From Capsicum annuum (lineage: Eukaryota > Streptophyta > Magnoliopsida > Solanales > Solanaceae), in assembly GCF_002878395.1 (NCBI RefSeq), contig NW_025892689.1:43695-107694 (forward strand): a stretch of DNA of 64,000 bases. The letters run 5' to 3'. The position numbers were made by a program, and so were the translations under genes. Shown here in pieces: positions 23,401-35,450 of this stretch. The notes beneath the pieces were generated by a model. That model did no database searches and had not been told where the DNA came from. It saw only the letters and a list, made by a program, of their open reading frames with translations. How positions within the stretch are numbered: position 1 is the stretch's first letter; each line of letters opens with the position of its first letter.

Positions 23401-25250
23401 TACGTTATAGATCTTTCCTTTGTATGTTTATGCTTTGCTAGATCCAGGAGCTTCTTTGTCTTTTGTTACTCGTTATATAGCAGTCAACTTTGGATCAGTC
23501 CTAAAATTCTAGCAGAGCACTTTTCAGTCTCTACCCCAGTGGGTAAAACCATTATAGCCCGACGGGTATACAGGAACTGCCCGGTTATGATATCTCAGAA
23601 ATTAACCTCAGCAGACTTACTCGAATTAGACATAACTAATTTTGATGTCATTCTCGACATGGATTGGCTTCATTTATCCTATTCCACATTCGACTGCAGA
23701 AATAGAATAGTCCATTTTTAGTTTTTGAATGAACCCATCCTAGAATGGAAGGGTAGTGTGTCCGTTTTTAGAAGAAATCTTATTTCCTACCTTCGAGCAT
23801 GGAAAATGATATCTAAAGGATATGTCTATCATCTTATTCGATTTAAGGAAACTAGTTCCAAAATTCCCAGTCTTGAATCAGTCTGAATAGTGAATGAATA
23901 CTTCGATGTCTTTCCCGAAGATCTTTCAGGAATTCCTCCCAAAAGGGAAATAAACTTCAGCATTGATCTTCTTCTACATACTCAGCCTATATCTATTTCT
24001 CCATACAGAATGGCACTAGCAGAACTCAAATAACTTAAAGAATAATTAAAGGATCTCTTAGATAACGGATTCATCAGGCCTAGTGCTTCCCTGTGGGGAG
24101 CTTCAGTGTTATTCATGCGCAAGAAAGATAGTTCTCTTAGGATATGTGTTTACTACCATCAACTCAATAAGGCCACGGTCAAGAACAAATATCCTCTTCT
24201 CAAAATCGATGACTTATTTGACCAACTTAAGGGTGCCAGTTATTTCTCTAAGATAGACCTCAGATCCAGCCATCATCGATGCTAGTTATTTCTCTAAGAT
24301 AGACCTCAGATCCATCCATCATCAGCTTAGAGTTAGAGAATGTGACATTATAAAAACATTTTTCGGTACTCAGTATGGTCACTTCGAATTCCTAGTCATG
24401 TCATTTGGTCTTACCAATGCCCCAACCGCTTCCATGGACTTGATAAACCGTGTGTTCAAGTAGTACTTGGACATGTTCATCATAGTCTTCATAGATTATA
24501 TCCTGGTCTATTCCCGCAGTGAGCGTGATCATGCAGACCATCTCAGAACAGTAATTCAGACTCTCAGAGATCATCAATTATTTGCCAAATTCAGTAAGTG
24601 CGAGTTTTGGCTAAGGTCAGTAGCATTCCTTGGTCATATCATTTCCGGTGATACCATTAGAGTAGATTCTCAAAAGACCGAAGCAGTAAGAAACTGGCCT
24701 CGCCCTGTCTCTCCATCAGATATTAGTAGTTTCTTGGGTTTGGATGGCTATTATAGATGGTTTGTTGAGGGATTTTCTTCTATTAAATCCCCTACATCTA
24801 GATTGACTCAGAAAAAAGTCAAGTTTCAGTGGTCAGATCCTTACGAGAAAAGTTTTCAGGAGTTGAAGACTCAACTCACCTCAACTCCAGTTCTAGCTCT
24901 TCCAGATGGTTTAAATGGGTTCATAGTTTATTATGATGCATCCAGAGTAGGTTTGGGTTGTGTCCTCATGCAACGTGGTAAGGTCATATTCTACATCTCT
25001 AAATAGCTTAAACCCCATGAGAAGAATTATCCTACTCATGATCTTGAGTTAGCCACCATAGTCTTTGCCTTGAAGATTTGGAGGCATTATCTCTATAGAG
25101 TTCATGTATAAGTCTTTACAGATCAGAAGAGTTTTCAGTATGTATTTTCTCAGAAAGATATAAATCTTTATTACAGAAGGTGGTTAGAGCTCTTAAAAGA
25201 TTATGACATGAGTGTCCTCTATTATCCACCTAGGCCAATATAGTGGATGA
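23401..25250 (+). pseudogene. pol: Element B pol, first half: protease, reverse transcriptase, RNase H
   Basis: The protease (about 23425-23720) has LLDPGASLSFVTRY and later NFDVILDMDWLHLSYSTFDC. The reverse transcriptase (about 23890-24720) shows DIDLL-type and [15 protein letters not shown] blocks, then a 46-bp tandem duplication that shifts the frame. The catalytic block is [14 protein letters not shown], so the second Asp of FIDD is Tyr. From 24467 a 179-codon open frame covers the thumb, [16 protein letters not shown], and the start of RNase H ([19 protein letters not shown]). RNase H continues, with stops, to about 25180 (DYDMSVLYY). Confidence 0.88.
24235..24326 (+). repeat. 46-bp tandem duplication inside reverse transcriptase of B
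   Basis: The bases from gccagttatttctctaag (24235) recur 46 bp later as gctagttatttctctaag, with three or four differences between copies. The unit codes for [10 protein letters not shown]. As 46 is not a multiple of three, it breaks the frame in the catalytic domain. Confidence 0.85.
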
Positions 25251-26830
25251 CGCTCTCATTAGACTGTCTATGGGTAGTGTTGCTCATATTGATGATAGTA
25301 AGAAGAAGCTAGCTCAGGAAGTAAATTATCTTGCCATACTAGGCATTCGCTTAGTCAATATAGATGAGGGTGATATATGGGTTTAAAGTTCTTTAGAATT
25401 ATCTCTAGTTTCTGAGGTGAAAGAAAAGCAAGATAGAGATCCCAGCCTTGTCAAGTTGAAAGAGTCAGTTTAGGATTAGAAAGTAGAGGTTTTCTCCCAA
25501 TAGGGAGATGGTGTTTTGCATTATCAGGGTTATCTCTGTGTTCCAAGTATAGTGACTTAAGGTATTGAATTCCTGCAGAAGTTCATGGTGTATGCTACTC
25601 TATTCATCCAAGGGCCACAAAGATGTACTGCGACTTGCGGGAAGTCAATTAGTACAGTGGGATGAAGAGAGATGTTGTACAATTTGTGGCTAAGTGCTCT
25701 ATATGTCAGCAGGTTAGAATAGAGCATCAGAAGCCTAGTGGTCCTATGCAGGAGTTCCTTATTCCTACTTGGAAGTGGGAAGTTATGAACATGGACTTGA
25801 TGACAAGTTTTCCTCAAACTCATCATCAACATGATTTAGTCTGGGTCATTATAGACAGAATGACCACATCACCTTATTTCCTTCCAGTTCATACCTCTTA
25901 TTCAGTTGAGGATTATGCCAAACTCTACATCAAGGAGTTGGTCAGATTGCATGGTGTTCCATTGTCCATTATCTCATACAGAGGTACCTAGTTTACCTAT
26001 TATTTCTGGAAAGCATTCCAAAAGGGTCTTGGTAGACAAGTTCATCTTAGTACAGCCTTTCATCCTCAGATAGATGGTCAAGCAAAAAGGACCATTCAGA
26101 CGTTAGAAGATACGCTAAGGGCGTGTCCAATAAATTTCAAGGGAAGTTGGGATGACCACTTACCTTTGATTGAGTTTGCATACAACAACAACTATCATTC
26201 TAGTATTCGGATGGCTTCATTCGAAGTTCTCTACTATAGGAGATGTAAATCTCCAATTGGTTGGTCCAAAGTTAGTGAGGCCTCAGTTATAGGGCCTGAC
26301 TTGGTATTCGATGCCTTAGAAAAAGTCCAGTTGATTAGAGAAAGACTCTGGGCTTCTCAAAGCCGACAGAAGTCTTATGCAAATGTTCGTAGAAAATATC
26401 TTGAGTTCGAGATTAATGACTGTGTCTATCTAAAGATCTCTCCCATAAAGGGAGAGAAGCAGTTCGGCAAGAAAGGAAAACTCAGTCCCTGATATATCGG
26501 TCCCTTCAAGATACTCAGTCAATTTGGCAAGGTAGCTTATGAGGTCGAATTGCCTTCAGATCTAGCCTTAGTTCATCTAGTCTTTCATGTCTCTTTTCTC
26601 AAGAAGTGCATAGGTGACGCATCAGTTATAGTCCCTATTCAGATCATTGATGTTCAGAACACTCTCTCTTATGAATAGATTCCATTTGAAATCTTACACT
26701 ATTAGACTCATAGATTGAGGAACAAATAAGTCTCTCTAGTTAAGTTTCTTTCGCAAAATTAGTCTATCGAGGGAGCTACTTAGGAAACAGAGGCAACATG
26801 CGTACCAAGTGTCCTCACCTCTTCTTCGCT
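25251..26830 (+). pseudogene. pol: Element B pol, second half: integrase and chromodomain
   Basis: The zinc finger retains KCSICQQVRIEHQKP (about 25685-25735). The core begins MDLMTSFPQTHHQHDLVWVI. The second catalytic block reads IISYRGT then a stop, so Asp is Tyr; the third block reads DGQAKRTIQT, so Glu is Lys. The segment from 26166 (FAYNNNYHSSIRMASFEVLY) to GKLSP is open for 108 codons, then a stop precedes YIGPFKIL. The chromodomain (about 26650-26800) is recognisable (HRLRNK, SLVKFL, SIEGAT) but has at least four stops. Confidence 0.86.
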
Positions 26831-27241
26831 AACTCAGATCAAGATCAAGGTAACAATTCTCCTTAAGCTTACTCAGTTTCATTTTTAGTGTTCATCACAA
26901 ACTTGGTATGCAGTTTCATGCTCATGTTCCCATTATAAACTTAGTAACAAGTACCATTGCATATTTAGTCATGCACTCATGTATCAGTTCAGTTATGTTA
27001 TTATTTATTAGACATGAATTCTTATTATTAGAAACTTAGTTCTTCAGAACACTCAGTTATGTATTCATAAATTAGTTACACATGCATCAGATATGCATGT
27101 TCAATATTATATGTTCAGCTTGTCAGTCATGTCAGTTATGAGATCATGTTCTAGTTATTCATGTTTGGTATGTACGTCAGTTTTATTTTCTTCCCTCTCA
27201 ATTAGTCTCATTCGAGGATGAATGTTCTCAAGGGGAGATAT
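26831..27241 (+). other. 3' untranslated region and polypurine tract of B
   Basis: About 400 bp rich in ttcagttatg-like words with no coding similarity, ending in the polypurine tract ctcaaggggagatat (27228-27241) just before the 3' LTR. Confidence 0.65.
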
Positions 27242-27454
27242 TATAATACCCCATACTTTTCATAACTAATTTCGTCTCAAGAATGTCTAGTATTAGCTTC
27301 TAAATTGAATGATGGTTATTCCATGAGGAATCTTCAAGATTTTAACTTTTTGTCATATGGGAAATTCAATAAACTTTCCATTGATAGAAGATTTTCCCAA
27401 ATACGATAACCGAGTCAGAAGTTACGACTAAATCAAGTTCTCATCTTAAAACAA

Positions 27455-27720
27455 CACCATATTAATCAGTGGTGTGTCGTACCACAAGAGGAAATGGCAT
27501 TTGGCAAATTCCAGTAGCGGTCCGCGATTATGGCACATCGCGCTACGACCCAAATTCAGAATTGTCCTTTTCTAGTGTCTTAGCGCGATTTCCTCCGAGT
27601 CGCACCAAAGTTCCAGGTATCAAAAGAAGGGGCAATGCGATGGATCTTCGCCACGCCATCCCTCAGTTTTCCAATTGTCAAATTTCAGTGACACAATGTG
27701 ATATTGTCGCGTTGCGCTAG
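27455..27720 (+). repeat. CGCG-rich module in 3' LTR of B
   Basis: Words such as ggtccgcgattatgg, cacatcgcgctacg, agcgcgatttcc and cgccacgcc. It is the same module as at 10925-11195, with differing CG content between the two copies. Confidence 0.65.
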
Positions 27721-27791
27721 GGATTCAATTCAGGAAATTTTCACTAAAATTACAAGATGCATCCAGGGTTAAAAGGTTCAGTTTCCTACCC

Positions 27792-27800
27792 CTATTTAAG
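27792..27800 (+). promoter_or_regulatory. TATA-like box in 3' LTR of B
   Basis: ctatttaag lies about 70 bp after the CG-rich module and about 40 bp before a CT-rich tract (actcttttctctc). The same order is found in the 5' LTR at 11258-11266. A U3/R promoter is inferred, not shown. Confidence 0.35.
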
Positions 27801-29765
27801 TCATTTAACACGTGATTCAGCCACTTTTTACCCAAAATACACTCTTTTCTCTCAAAAACCTTTCAAGAACAACTTAGGGTTTTTCATAGAAGATTCAGAA
27901 TCAAGAATTTCCTTCGTCAATCTTCACGAAATCATGAACTAAGGTATGCGTAGTGTTCATTCATGTACTCCTTTCATCCATGAAGCCCAAGAATCTCTTT
28001 TCTTAGTTTAAGTTTATGGATTTATTTATGAATTTCATGTTGAGTTTGTTTTGTTTATGTTGAGAATGATCAATTGAATTCAAATCTATATTGGGTCATT
28101 AATTTTATGTGGAATTGATTTGTATAAATGTATACTCATGTGAACCTATGAATAAACCCTAGATGACAAAATTATAGATGAATCATGAATGATTAATTGT
28201 TGTATAATGCTATCTACATGTACTATGCCTACCATGTGTTTGATTAAATGCCTAGATGAAGGAACAATGCCCAACTAGTATGATATCATGAAATCCCCAT
28301 GTATGTGCAAGTTATGCCTATCATATGTTTTGATGCAATGCTTCTATAAATGTATTATGGATTATGTTGTTCGTTCAAGTAAGTTATGCTTGGTCAATTG
28401 TCCTTCGATCTAGTCCTGGGGGTACTTGTACTTAAAATATTAGCTATGTTCCTAGAGCTATATCATGTTTCCACGATACTCTCAGTCAAGCTATGAATCC
28501 TTAGACTTCAGACAGTCTAATGACTCAGAAAATCTCCATCATCTCATGAACTCGGTGAGTTGTCATATATCAATAATATTCCATCATTTAATGAAATTTA
28601 GTCACTCAGTCCATGTTCAGTTCAATAAATTATGTTCAGTGTCTATTCAGATGGGAGTAGAAATTAGCACTGAGTGAACACAAGGATGGGACCTCAACTG
28701 TTATATGAGGATATGATTCTTAAAATCAATCCTTCCATTCTAGAACTATGTAGCCAGCATAAGTTGAGACATCATAGCCTACTATATAAGGGTAGATGAG
28801 GTGTCTTAGCCTGCTATATGAGGGTTCCCACCATTCTCGCTAGAGTTATCTGTTATATTAGGGTCACTCATATGTTGTCCTTACCAGTGGCGCGGTATTG
28901 ACACCCTTCCAATCAGGGCATAGATTGGACCCTAATTCAGCTATAATGCATCATTTGGGGTATGTCAGTTAGATGACTACCTCCCACAGTCTCAGTATCA
29001 GTCTCAATAATTGAACTCAGATATTTCTTCAAATTTTAGGACTGTCAGATATAGTCAACTCAGATACAGTACGAAACTTAGATAGTTCCATCAAATTTAG
29101 GACTATCAGATACAGTCACTCATGTTTTCCGTTATATTCAGATTCAGTAATCATGTTATCGCAGTATTAGTGTTGGTTGTTATATCTCATGCATGTATTC
29201 TCACGCTCATGATAGTTAGTCAGTTATTATGATTTTTTATAAACATGAACCCTAAGCATTCAGCCTACCTCACATGTATACCAGTATATTCAAAGTATTG
29301 ACGTATTTGTGCTATGATGTCTTATACCATAGGTTCAGAGATACGAGCTCCAGATCAGTCGTAGATTCTCATTTCAGTAGTCAGAGTTTGATATGAGTCC
29401 TCATCATTCTAGGACATAATTATTCCCTATTATCTTATTAATTAGCTTATTAGTTGGAGTTAGTTGGGGACATGTCCCATCATCTCCTTACTCAAACAGT
29501 TTAGTCAGGTAGAGGCTTTCTAGACGATCATGTTTAAAAACTTCAGTATTTTCAATTTTGTTTTAGGTATTCTATTACCCCACACAGATGTTATATTATT
29601 TAGATTATGTTCAGTTTTGAACCTTATAGCCTTTCAGTTCATGTTTTGCATTATTTAATATTTTATGCAGTATGCAGGTACAGATATCAGTCATGGGTTA
29701 GCTTGTGGTCCTTCGGGGTCATGAGCACTGTATAGCATTTCGAGTCCCAGATTTGGGGCATTACA

Positions 29766-30993
29766 GAGAGGCTTGACCATAGCAGAAGTCTTTACCCATG
29801 GCATAGTATTTACACCTTTCTAGCTAGGGTCACAAGTTAGACCCCACTAGATAAGATTCGAGGCATGTTGGTTAAGTGAGAACTCCCACAGTTGTAGTTT
29901 CAGTATCAGTCTTCAAAGTAAAACTCAAAAATCAAGACTGTCAGATACAGTCACCCATCTCAGTAAGAAACTTAGATAGTTCCATAGATTCATGGATCAC
30001 CCGCAAGATAGGCATGGTATCACATAAAGTTAATCAGTATCAGTGCTAATAGAGTCGAATATCACCCATTAGATAGGCCTAATCTCAAATTCAGTTCGTT
30101 ATTTCTATTATTAGAAGATTCAGAGATTTTCGGCTAGATAGTTATGATCTCAAATACAATTATTCTTTATCATTATTAGTAGATTTAAAGATCATCCATT
30201 AGAAAGGCTTGATCACATATTTATTTAGTCAATAGAAGCAAAGTCAAAACTCAGCCATTACTATGAGCAGATTCAGTATCATCAGTTTCAGAGATCAACC
30301 ATTAGAAAGGACTAATCTCAACTTCAGTACTCAGTTGTCAATATCAAAAGATTTAGTATCTTAGTATTAGTAGTGAATTTAAATATCATTAAAGTAGTAT
30401 CCAGGTATCAGTATTCAGAGTCATGATGATTTCAGTTATGGTTTGTGCATTCATGCATAAGTCCTTATTCAGTACTCTCATGTTATTCAGTTAAGATAAG
30501 TTCATGCATAAGCCCTTGCATTTAGCCTTACCTCATCTACCATACCAGTATATTCAAAGTACTAATGCATACTTTTCTCTTATGCTTTGGTGTTTTATAC
30601 CATAGGTTCTGAAGTGTGAGATCCAGAGCACCCTTAATAGTCCAGACTCAATTAGCAATAGTAGATATATCAGTGAGTTCTCTTCATTCGAGGATAATCC
30701 TTATTTTATTATGGCATTAGACTCAGTTTATTTTTAGTTGATGGAGTTAGTTGGGGACATATCCCATCAACTCTATAGTTCAGATAGTTAGAGGTTTTTC
30801 AGATAGATGTATTAGTATTCAGTTTTCAGTATTGAGTATTTTTAGACATTTGAACCTTATGGCAAGTTTTCACCAGTTTTTTGCATTTATTTCAATATAT
30901 TATGCAGTTCTCAGGTACAAATATCAGAAAAAGGTTAGCTTGTAGTCCTTTGGGATCATGAGCACTCTTGTTCCAAAAAATTAGGGTATTACA
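29766..30993 (+). mobile_element. Solo LTR S1, second part
   Basis: After the repeated gagag the S1 sequence continues from where it stopped at 10706. It matches the second half of the family-1 LTR: the gtcactcatct block, the ccataggttct block near 30600, gttagttggggacatatccc near 30750 and the end GGGTATTACA at 30993. It runs into A's LTR at 30994. Confidence 0.8.
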
Positions 30994-32421
30994 ATTTAGT
31001 CTTTGGAATTACTTTAGGTTATATTATGCCCCCAAGGTGTTTCATAAAATGCTTATAAAGGTATGTTCATTTTATTGACTTCTTTTAATGGAACTATTGC
31101 TCGTTTTTAGTTTATATAATAAAATATTAAATAATTTAAACAATTTTGAAAAAGGTTAAAGGCTAAATGTTTATGTTTGTGGGGAACATAGAAGTCTCCC
31201 AAGTGGTGTACTATGGTATATGGAACGGCGCTTGAAGGTCCCCTTATCCTTAATAGTTTGGTTAGGGATATTACTTGCAAGTAATGGGGATATATAATGA
31301 TACCATTGATATTAGCCTTTACTAATAAAATGGTTAATGGATTGGTTTGATTACTTGGAAATAGTTTTAATTGGGCATTAATGGAAGGGTGTGTAGCAAG
31401 GCTATGGAAAGTGGCGGTCCTAAGGAGACCAAAACTAGAATCTTATAGTTGCTAATCTGAGGGGTCTTGATGACCATATAAGTATGTAACATTTTATATT
31501 AGGGAATGTACTAGTCATACCATGGGATATTGCTTGATCGTGTGGCTACATGCACTGGGACCCTTTTAGCAGGGGAAAATGAACCCACATTGCCTGTGAG
31601 TGATTAGGACGACTAAGCTACATAGCTCGGGTAAATGTTTTAAAGGCACGCTAAACCCGATTCCTTTTCCTGACACTTATATATACATATGTATTTTTGT
31701 ATTCATTATGTATGGTTTTACTTGGTTTTATAAATGGAATTATTTTATCCTTACCTAGAGTTTCATGCTACCAGTTATTCGCTAACCCATCTACTGGCGG
31801 TTGTATACCCAAGCTATGCAAGAACCAGCCATTTGACTCCTCCTACATAGTGATTGACTAGGGGACAACATTTAGACTGAAGTGGTAAGCTTCCATCCCT
31901 TTGGAAGGCATCATTTCATGTTATGGATATTGATAGACATTTTGACTTTATTTTGGAAATTGGTTTTGGCCATGGTTGGGGGCATGTCCCAACTGAATAT
32001 TTTTACTCTTTTGGTTAGATTCTTTGTGGTACTTCTAGGGGTTGGTATGGGAGGGATCGATGTTGGTGTTAGCCTTGGCATTAGATTAAGCTGGGAGGTT
32101 AGCATTATTGGACATAATTTCTCACTGTTCCATCATATTATATTTTAGGATTTATTATCGTATTATGTTTTGTTATCCTCTTTTGTTTGGTATGTTATGG
32201 TTGGATATTTGGTTTGGTGTAGGTGGACTCGGTTAGGTTGGTCATGGTCGTGACCCTATCCTAAAGTTTTTAAAAGACCATTTGCATAATATTGTTGTAT
32301 ACTTGAAATTCAGCTTATCTAAGGTTGTATCAGGTGGTTGGGTTGGGTAAAGGGGGCAGTCCCAAGTCCTGGTTGGACTTGAGATGCCCATTATATTTAG
32401 GCCCTAGGTCGGTTTGTGACA
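30994..32421 (+). mobile_element. 5' LTR of element A, second part
   Basis: From gtctttggaatt (30998) it matches 38113 onward of the 3' LTR, including gcttgcaagtaatgggg and ccattgatattagcctt, and ends GGTTTGTGACA at 32421. An 88-codon frame at 31882-32148 lies in LTR sequence and is not a gene. Confidence 0.85.
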
Positions 32422-32424
32422 AGT

Positions 32425-32440
32425 TGGTATCAGATATTTA
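32425..32440 (+). other. Primer-binding site of element A
   Basis: TGGTATCAGA followed by tattta lies 3 bp after the LTR end. The first 10 bases match the initiator-Met site; the next ones have decayed. Confidence 0.75.
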
Positions 32441-32633
32441 GGTTCATGGACACCTGGGAGCCCACAAAGCCATATCGATTAGATTCTTCTATAGGAGTGT
32501 GTAGTATGCCACACTTATAAGACAGAGGTTGTAAGACATGTAGGAATTTTTCACTTTCTTGGTATTCTATTTTCAAGATTGAGTTCTCAATCTTGGAATC
32601 TTCTCTAATCCTTGTTTGTTCATCTTTCAGATC

Positions 32634-33720
32634 ATGCCTCCTAGATCTAGAACACAAGAAAATTCTTTCATCCCATCTGGGGATAATGCTGAAGGGGTAC
32701 ATCCTACGTCTAGGGTACATCTTCAATCTTAGGATCCTATTCTTTATTGTACTGGGGTTCTTCCTATCCCTCATACTAATTCTCAGGTCCCTTAGGGCAA
32801 TGTGATAAATGCAAAGTTTCTTTATTCTATTCATATTATTGCCTAGATAGTTTTTAGTCAGGCTAAGCGGGGTGCAACGGGTGCTTTTTCTGTTAAGGCC
32901 ACAATTGTTGGTCAATTTATAAAGATGGGTTCTCCTACTTTTATGAGAGTAAAGATGGAGGAAAACCCATAGGGCTTCTTAGATGAAATAGCAAATATAT
33001 TTTGGGTGATACAGGCTACTAATACAGAGGGAGTTAACTTTGTAGATTATCAGCTCAAGGATGTTATTTATCAGTAGTATGGGGATTGGGATAGAGATAA
33101 GGGTGATATGGAAGAGAAAGGGTTGAGGAAGGATTTTTCTAATGTTTTCATGGATCATTTCTTTCCTTAAGAGTTGAGGGAAGCAAACATGGAAAAGTTT
33201 ATGAACCTCAAGCAAGCGAAGATATCTGTAAAGGAATATGCCCTAAAGTTCCATCAGTTATCGAGGTATGCTCCTAATTTAGTGGATGATATGAGGTCGA
33301 GAATGAGGAAGATAGCTTCCAGGCTGAATAGAGATTTGATTATGGTAAGCAAAACTGCCTTGCTGATTAAAGATATGGACATTTTGATGTTGACTTTTCA
33401 TATACATTAGGTCAAGAAGGAGAAGAGAAAATAGGTAGAGTTTGGGTATATGTAGGGAAAGTAGAGCAAGTTTTCTTACCAAGAAGGTGCACAATCTTAG
33501 AGAGGTAGAGATGGTGGAATATGGTAGAAAAAGAAATTGGGCAATTTTGGTTTCTTCTCTTCTGCCATAGTAGTTAGGAAACAGGCACCATCAAGGTAGT
33601 GACAATTCTCGAGCATAGGTTGCCTAATCTCAGGTGATAAAAAGTCAGTTAGTTTCTTCGTGTCCTCATTGTTGGTTCTACGGTCATTCTCATCGGTGTT
33701 ATTGTAAGGACTGAAGGGAT
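32634..33720 (+). pseudogene. gag: Element A gag
   Basis: A start codon in the context atcatgcctc gives MPPRSRTQENSFIPSGDN and a stop follows within about 32 codons. The capsid core is visible with stops: VDYQLKDVIYQ, ELREANMEKFMNL, ISVKEYALKFHQLSRYAP. The expected nucleocapsid zinc knuckle is represented by CPHCWFYGHSHRC at about 33662-33700, with one residue fewer than the usual spacing before the last Cys. A 161-codon frame on the minus strand opposite 32430-32915 is a shadow. Confidence 0.82.
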
Positions 33721-35450
33721 AAGTGGTTTAAGTACATTCAGAGAGGCCATCGATTATTCGGTTAGTAAAGTCTCTATGGGGGAGAATAAGATTCCTATGG
33801 CTTCACCTTCTGCTCTTGCACCTAGTGGTGTGGCATTTGCTTTTGTTACTACTCTTGGTTCTATGGTATTTATCAGTGACAGGAAGATCTTGGTAGATCT
33901 ATTTGAGTAAGGAATAGTAGATTTTGATATAATTTTGGGTATGGACATGTTACATTCTTTTTATGCATCTCTAGATTGTCAGACTGGTAAAGTCATCTTT
34001 AGGTTTTTGGGTGAGCCAGAAATAGAATGGGAGGGTTATTCTTTAGCTCCTAGGGGAAGGTTTATTTCTTATCTTAAAGCTTGAAATTAATCTCTAAGGG
34101 GTGTCTTTACAACTTAGTCCAGGTTAAAGATTCTAACTTGGAAGGTCCTTTTTTACAGTCGGTTCCTGTGGTTTGTTAGTTTCTAGAGTTCTTCCCGAAT
34201 GATCTTCCAGGTGTTCCTCCGGATAGGGAAATACAGTTTGGTATTGATTTACTTATGGACACACATTCAATATTTATTCCACGATATAGGTTGGCTCTAT
34301 CTGAGTTGAGGGAACTCAAGGAGCAACTTAAGAATCTTCTGGATATGGGGTTTATTTATTCTATTATTTCTCCATAGGGTGCACTGATATTGTTTGTACG
34401 TAATAAGGATGGTTCCCTTCAAATGTGCATTGACTACAAGCAGTTGGACAAGGTTATGGTCAAGAATAAGTATCCTCTTCCAAAGATAAATAATCTATTT
34501 GATCAGTTAAAGGGTGCCGAGTTCTTTTCTAAGATAGACCTTTGACCTAGGTACCATTATTTTAAGACTAGGGAGGTGGATATACCTATGATGACTTTTC
34601 TTACTCGGTATAGATATTTTGAGTTCTTGGTGATGTCATTTGGGTTGAACAATGCTCCAGCAGCATTTATGGATTTGATGAACAGGGTGTTTAGGCAGTA
34701 TTTTGATATCTTCATATTATGTTTATTGATGATATTTTGGTTTATTAGAAGAGTTAGATGGATCATGCTAATCACCTCCGTGTAGTGCTGCAGACCTTAA
34801 AGGAACAATGATTTCTTGCAAACTTCTCTAAGTGTGAGTTTTGGTTGAATCTGGTGACCTTCTTGGGGCATATAATTTCTAATGAAGGGATCAAGGTGGA
34901 TCCACAGAAGGTTGTAGTGGTGAAAAGGTGGCCTAGGCCTATGACTCCATCTGATATCTAGAGCTTCTTGGGTTTGGCCAGGTATTATAGGCAGTTTATG
35001 TAAAGTTTTTCTATTATAGTTGCTCCTCTGACTAAGTTGACTCAGAAGAAGGCTATGTTTTCTTGGCCAGATGCTTGTGAAGGGATTTTTGAGAAGTTGA
35101 AGGATATATTAACTTCGGCCCTAATCCTGACTTTACAAGAGGGCAATGATGGGTGCCTAGTTTATTGTGATACATCTCGGATGGGTCTTTTTTGTGTGTT
35201 GATGCAACATAGAAAGGTGGTTGGCTATGCTTCCAGGCATTTAAAGTTGCATGAGAGGAATTATCCTACTCATGATTTGGAGTTATTGGCGGTTGTGTTT
35301 GCATTGAAAATATGGAAGCATTATTGACATAGTGTTTGCATAGATATCTTTTCTAATCACATGAGTCTTTTGTATGGGTTCACTTCAAAAAATCTTAATC
35401 TCAGGCAGAGAAGATGGCTTAAGCTTCTCAAGAATTGTGATATGAGTTTT
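33721..35450 (+). pseudogene. pol: Element A pol, first half: protease, reverse transcriptase, RNase H
   Basis: The protease is short: the Asp-Ser/Pro-Gly active-site segment is not recognisable, but VDFDIILGMDMLHSFYASLDC is (about 33920-33980). Reverse transcriptase (about 34230-34980): FGIDLLMDTHS, a TAG for the Trp of ISPWGA (about 34376), [41 protein letters not shown], then a frameshift after which FIDDILVY is intact. RNase H (35037-35327) has [16 protein letters not shown] and [19 protein letters not shown], followed by a stop and a decayed tail. Confidence 0.85.

Larger units (their letters stand above)
10707..29765 (+). mobile_element. Element B: family-1 chromovirus, 5' deleted and hosting C
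   Basis: LTR sequences at 10707 and 27242 match, and the whole is bounded by a perfect TSD, gagag (10702-10706 and 29766-29770), inside S1. The 5' part has lost the end of its LTR, the primer site and the start of gag. The gag is interrupted by C (13129-22704). Polypurine tract and full 3' LTR are present. The element cannot be autonomous: it has no primer site, and both reverse transcriptase and integrase have lost catalytic acidic residues. Confidence 0.88.
27242..29765 (+). mobile_element. 3' LTR of element B
   Basis: It begins TATAATACCCC (TG changed to TA) and ends GGGGCATTACA, followed by the TSD gagag. It is the best complete family-1 LTR here (2524 bp). It has the CG-rich module at 27455-27720, a TATA-like ctatttaag at about 27792-27800 followed by a CT-rich start region, and the terminal block ggttagcttgtggtccttc. 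Short open frames in it (for example 27469-27720, 27757-27942) are not genes. Confidence 0.9.
8916..30993 (+). mobile_element. Solo LTR S1 (family 1), split by element B
   Basis: The LTR begins at 8916 as TATAATATCC (TG changed to TA) and ends GGGTATTACA at 30993. It is bounded by gttta (8911-8915) and attta (30994-30998), a TSD with one mismatch, and it has no internal domain of its own. The two parts are 8916-10706 and 29766-30993, about 3.0 kb together. It resembles the LTRs of B and G throughout: the CG-rich module near 9130-9340, the block around 29800-29900, and the terminal block near 30930. A solo LTR normally arises by recombination between the two LTRs of one element. Confidence 0.8.

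Noticed and set aside
32430..32915. 161-codon open frame on the minus strand
   Set aside because: It lies opposite the primer site, leader and gag start of A; no recognisable protein features.
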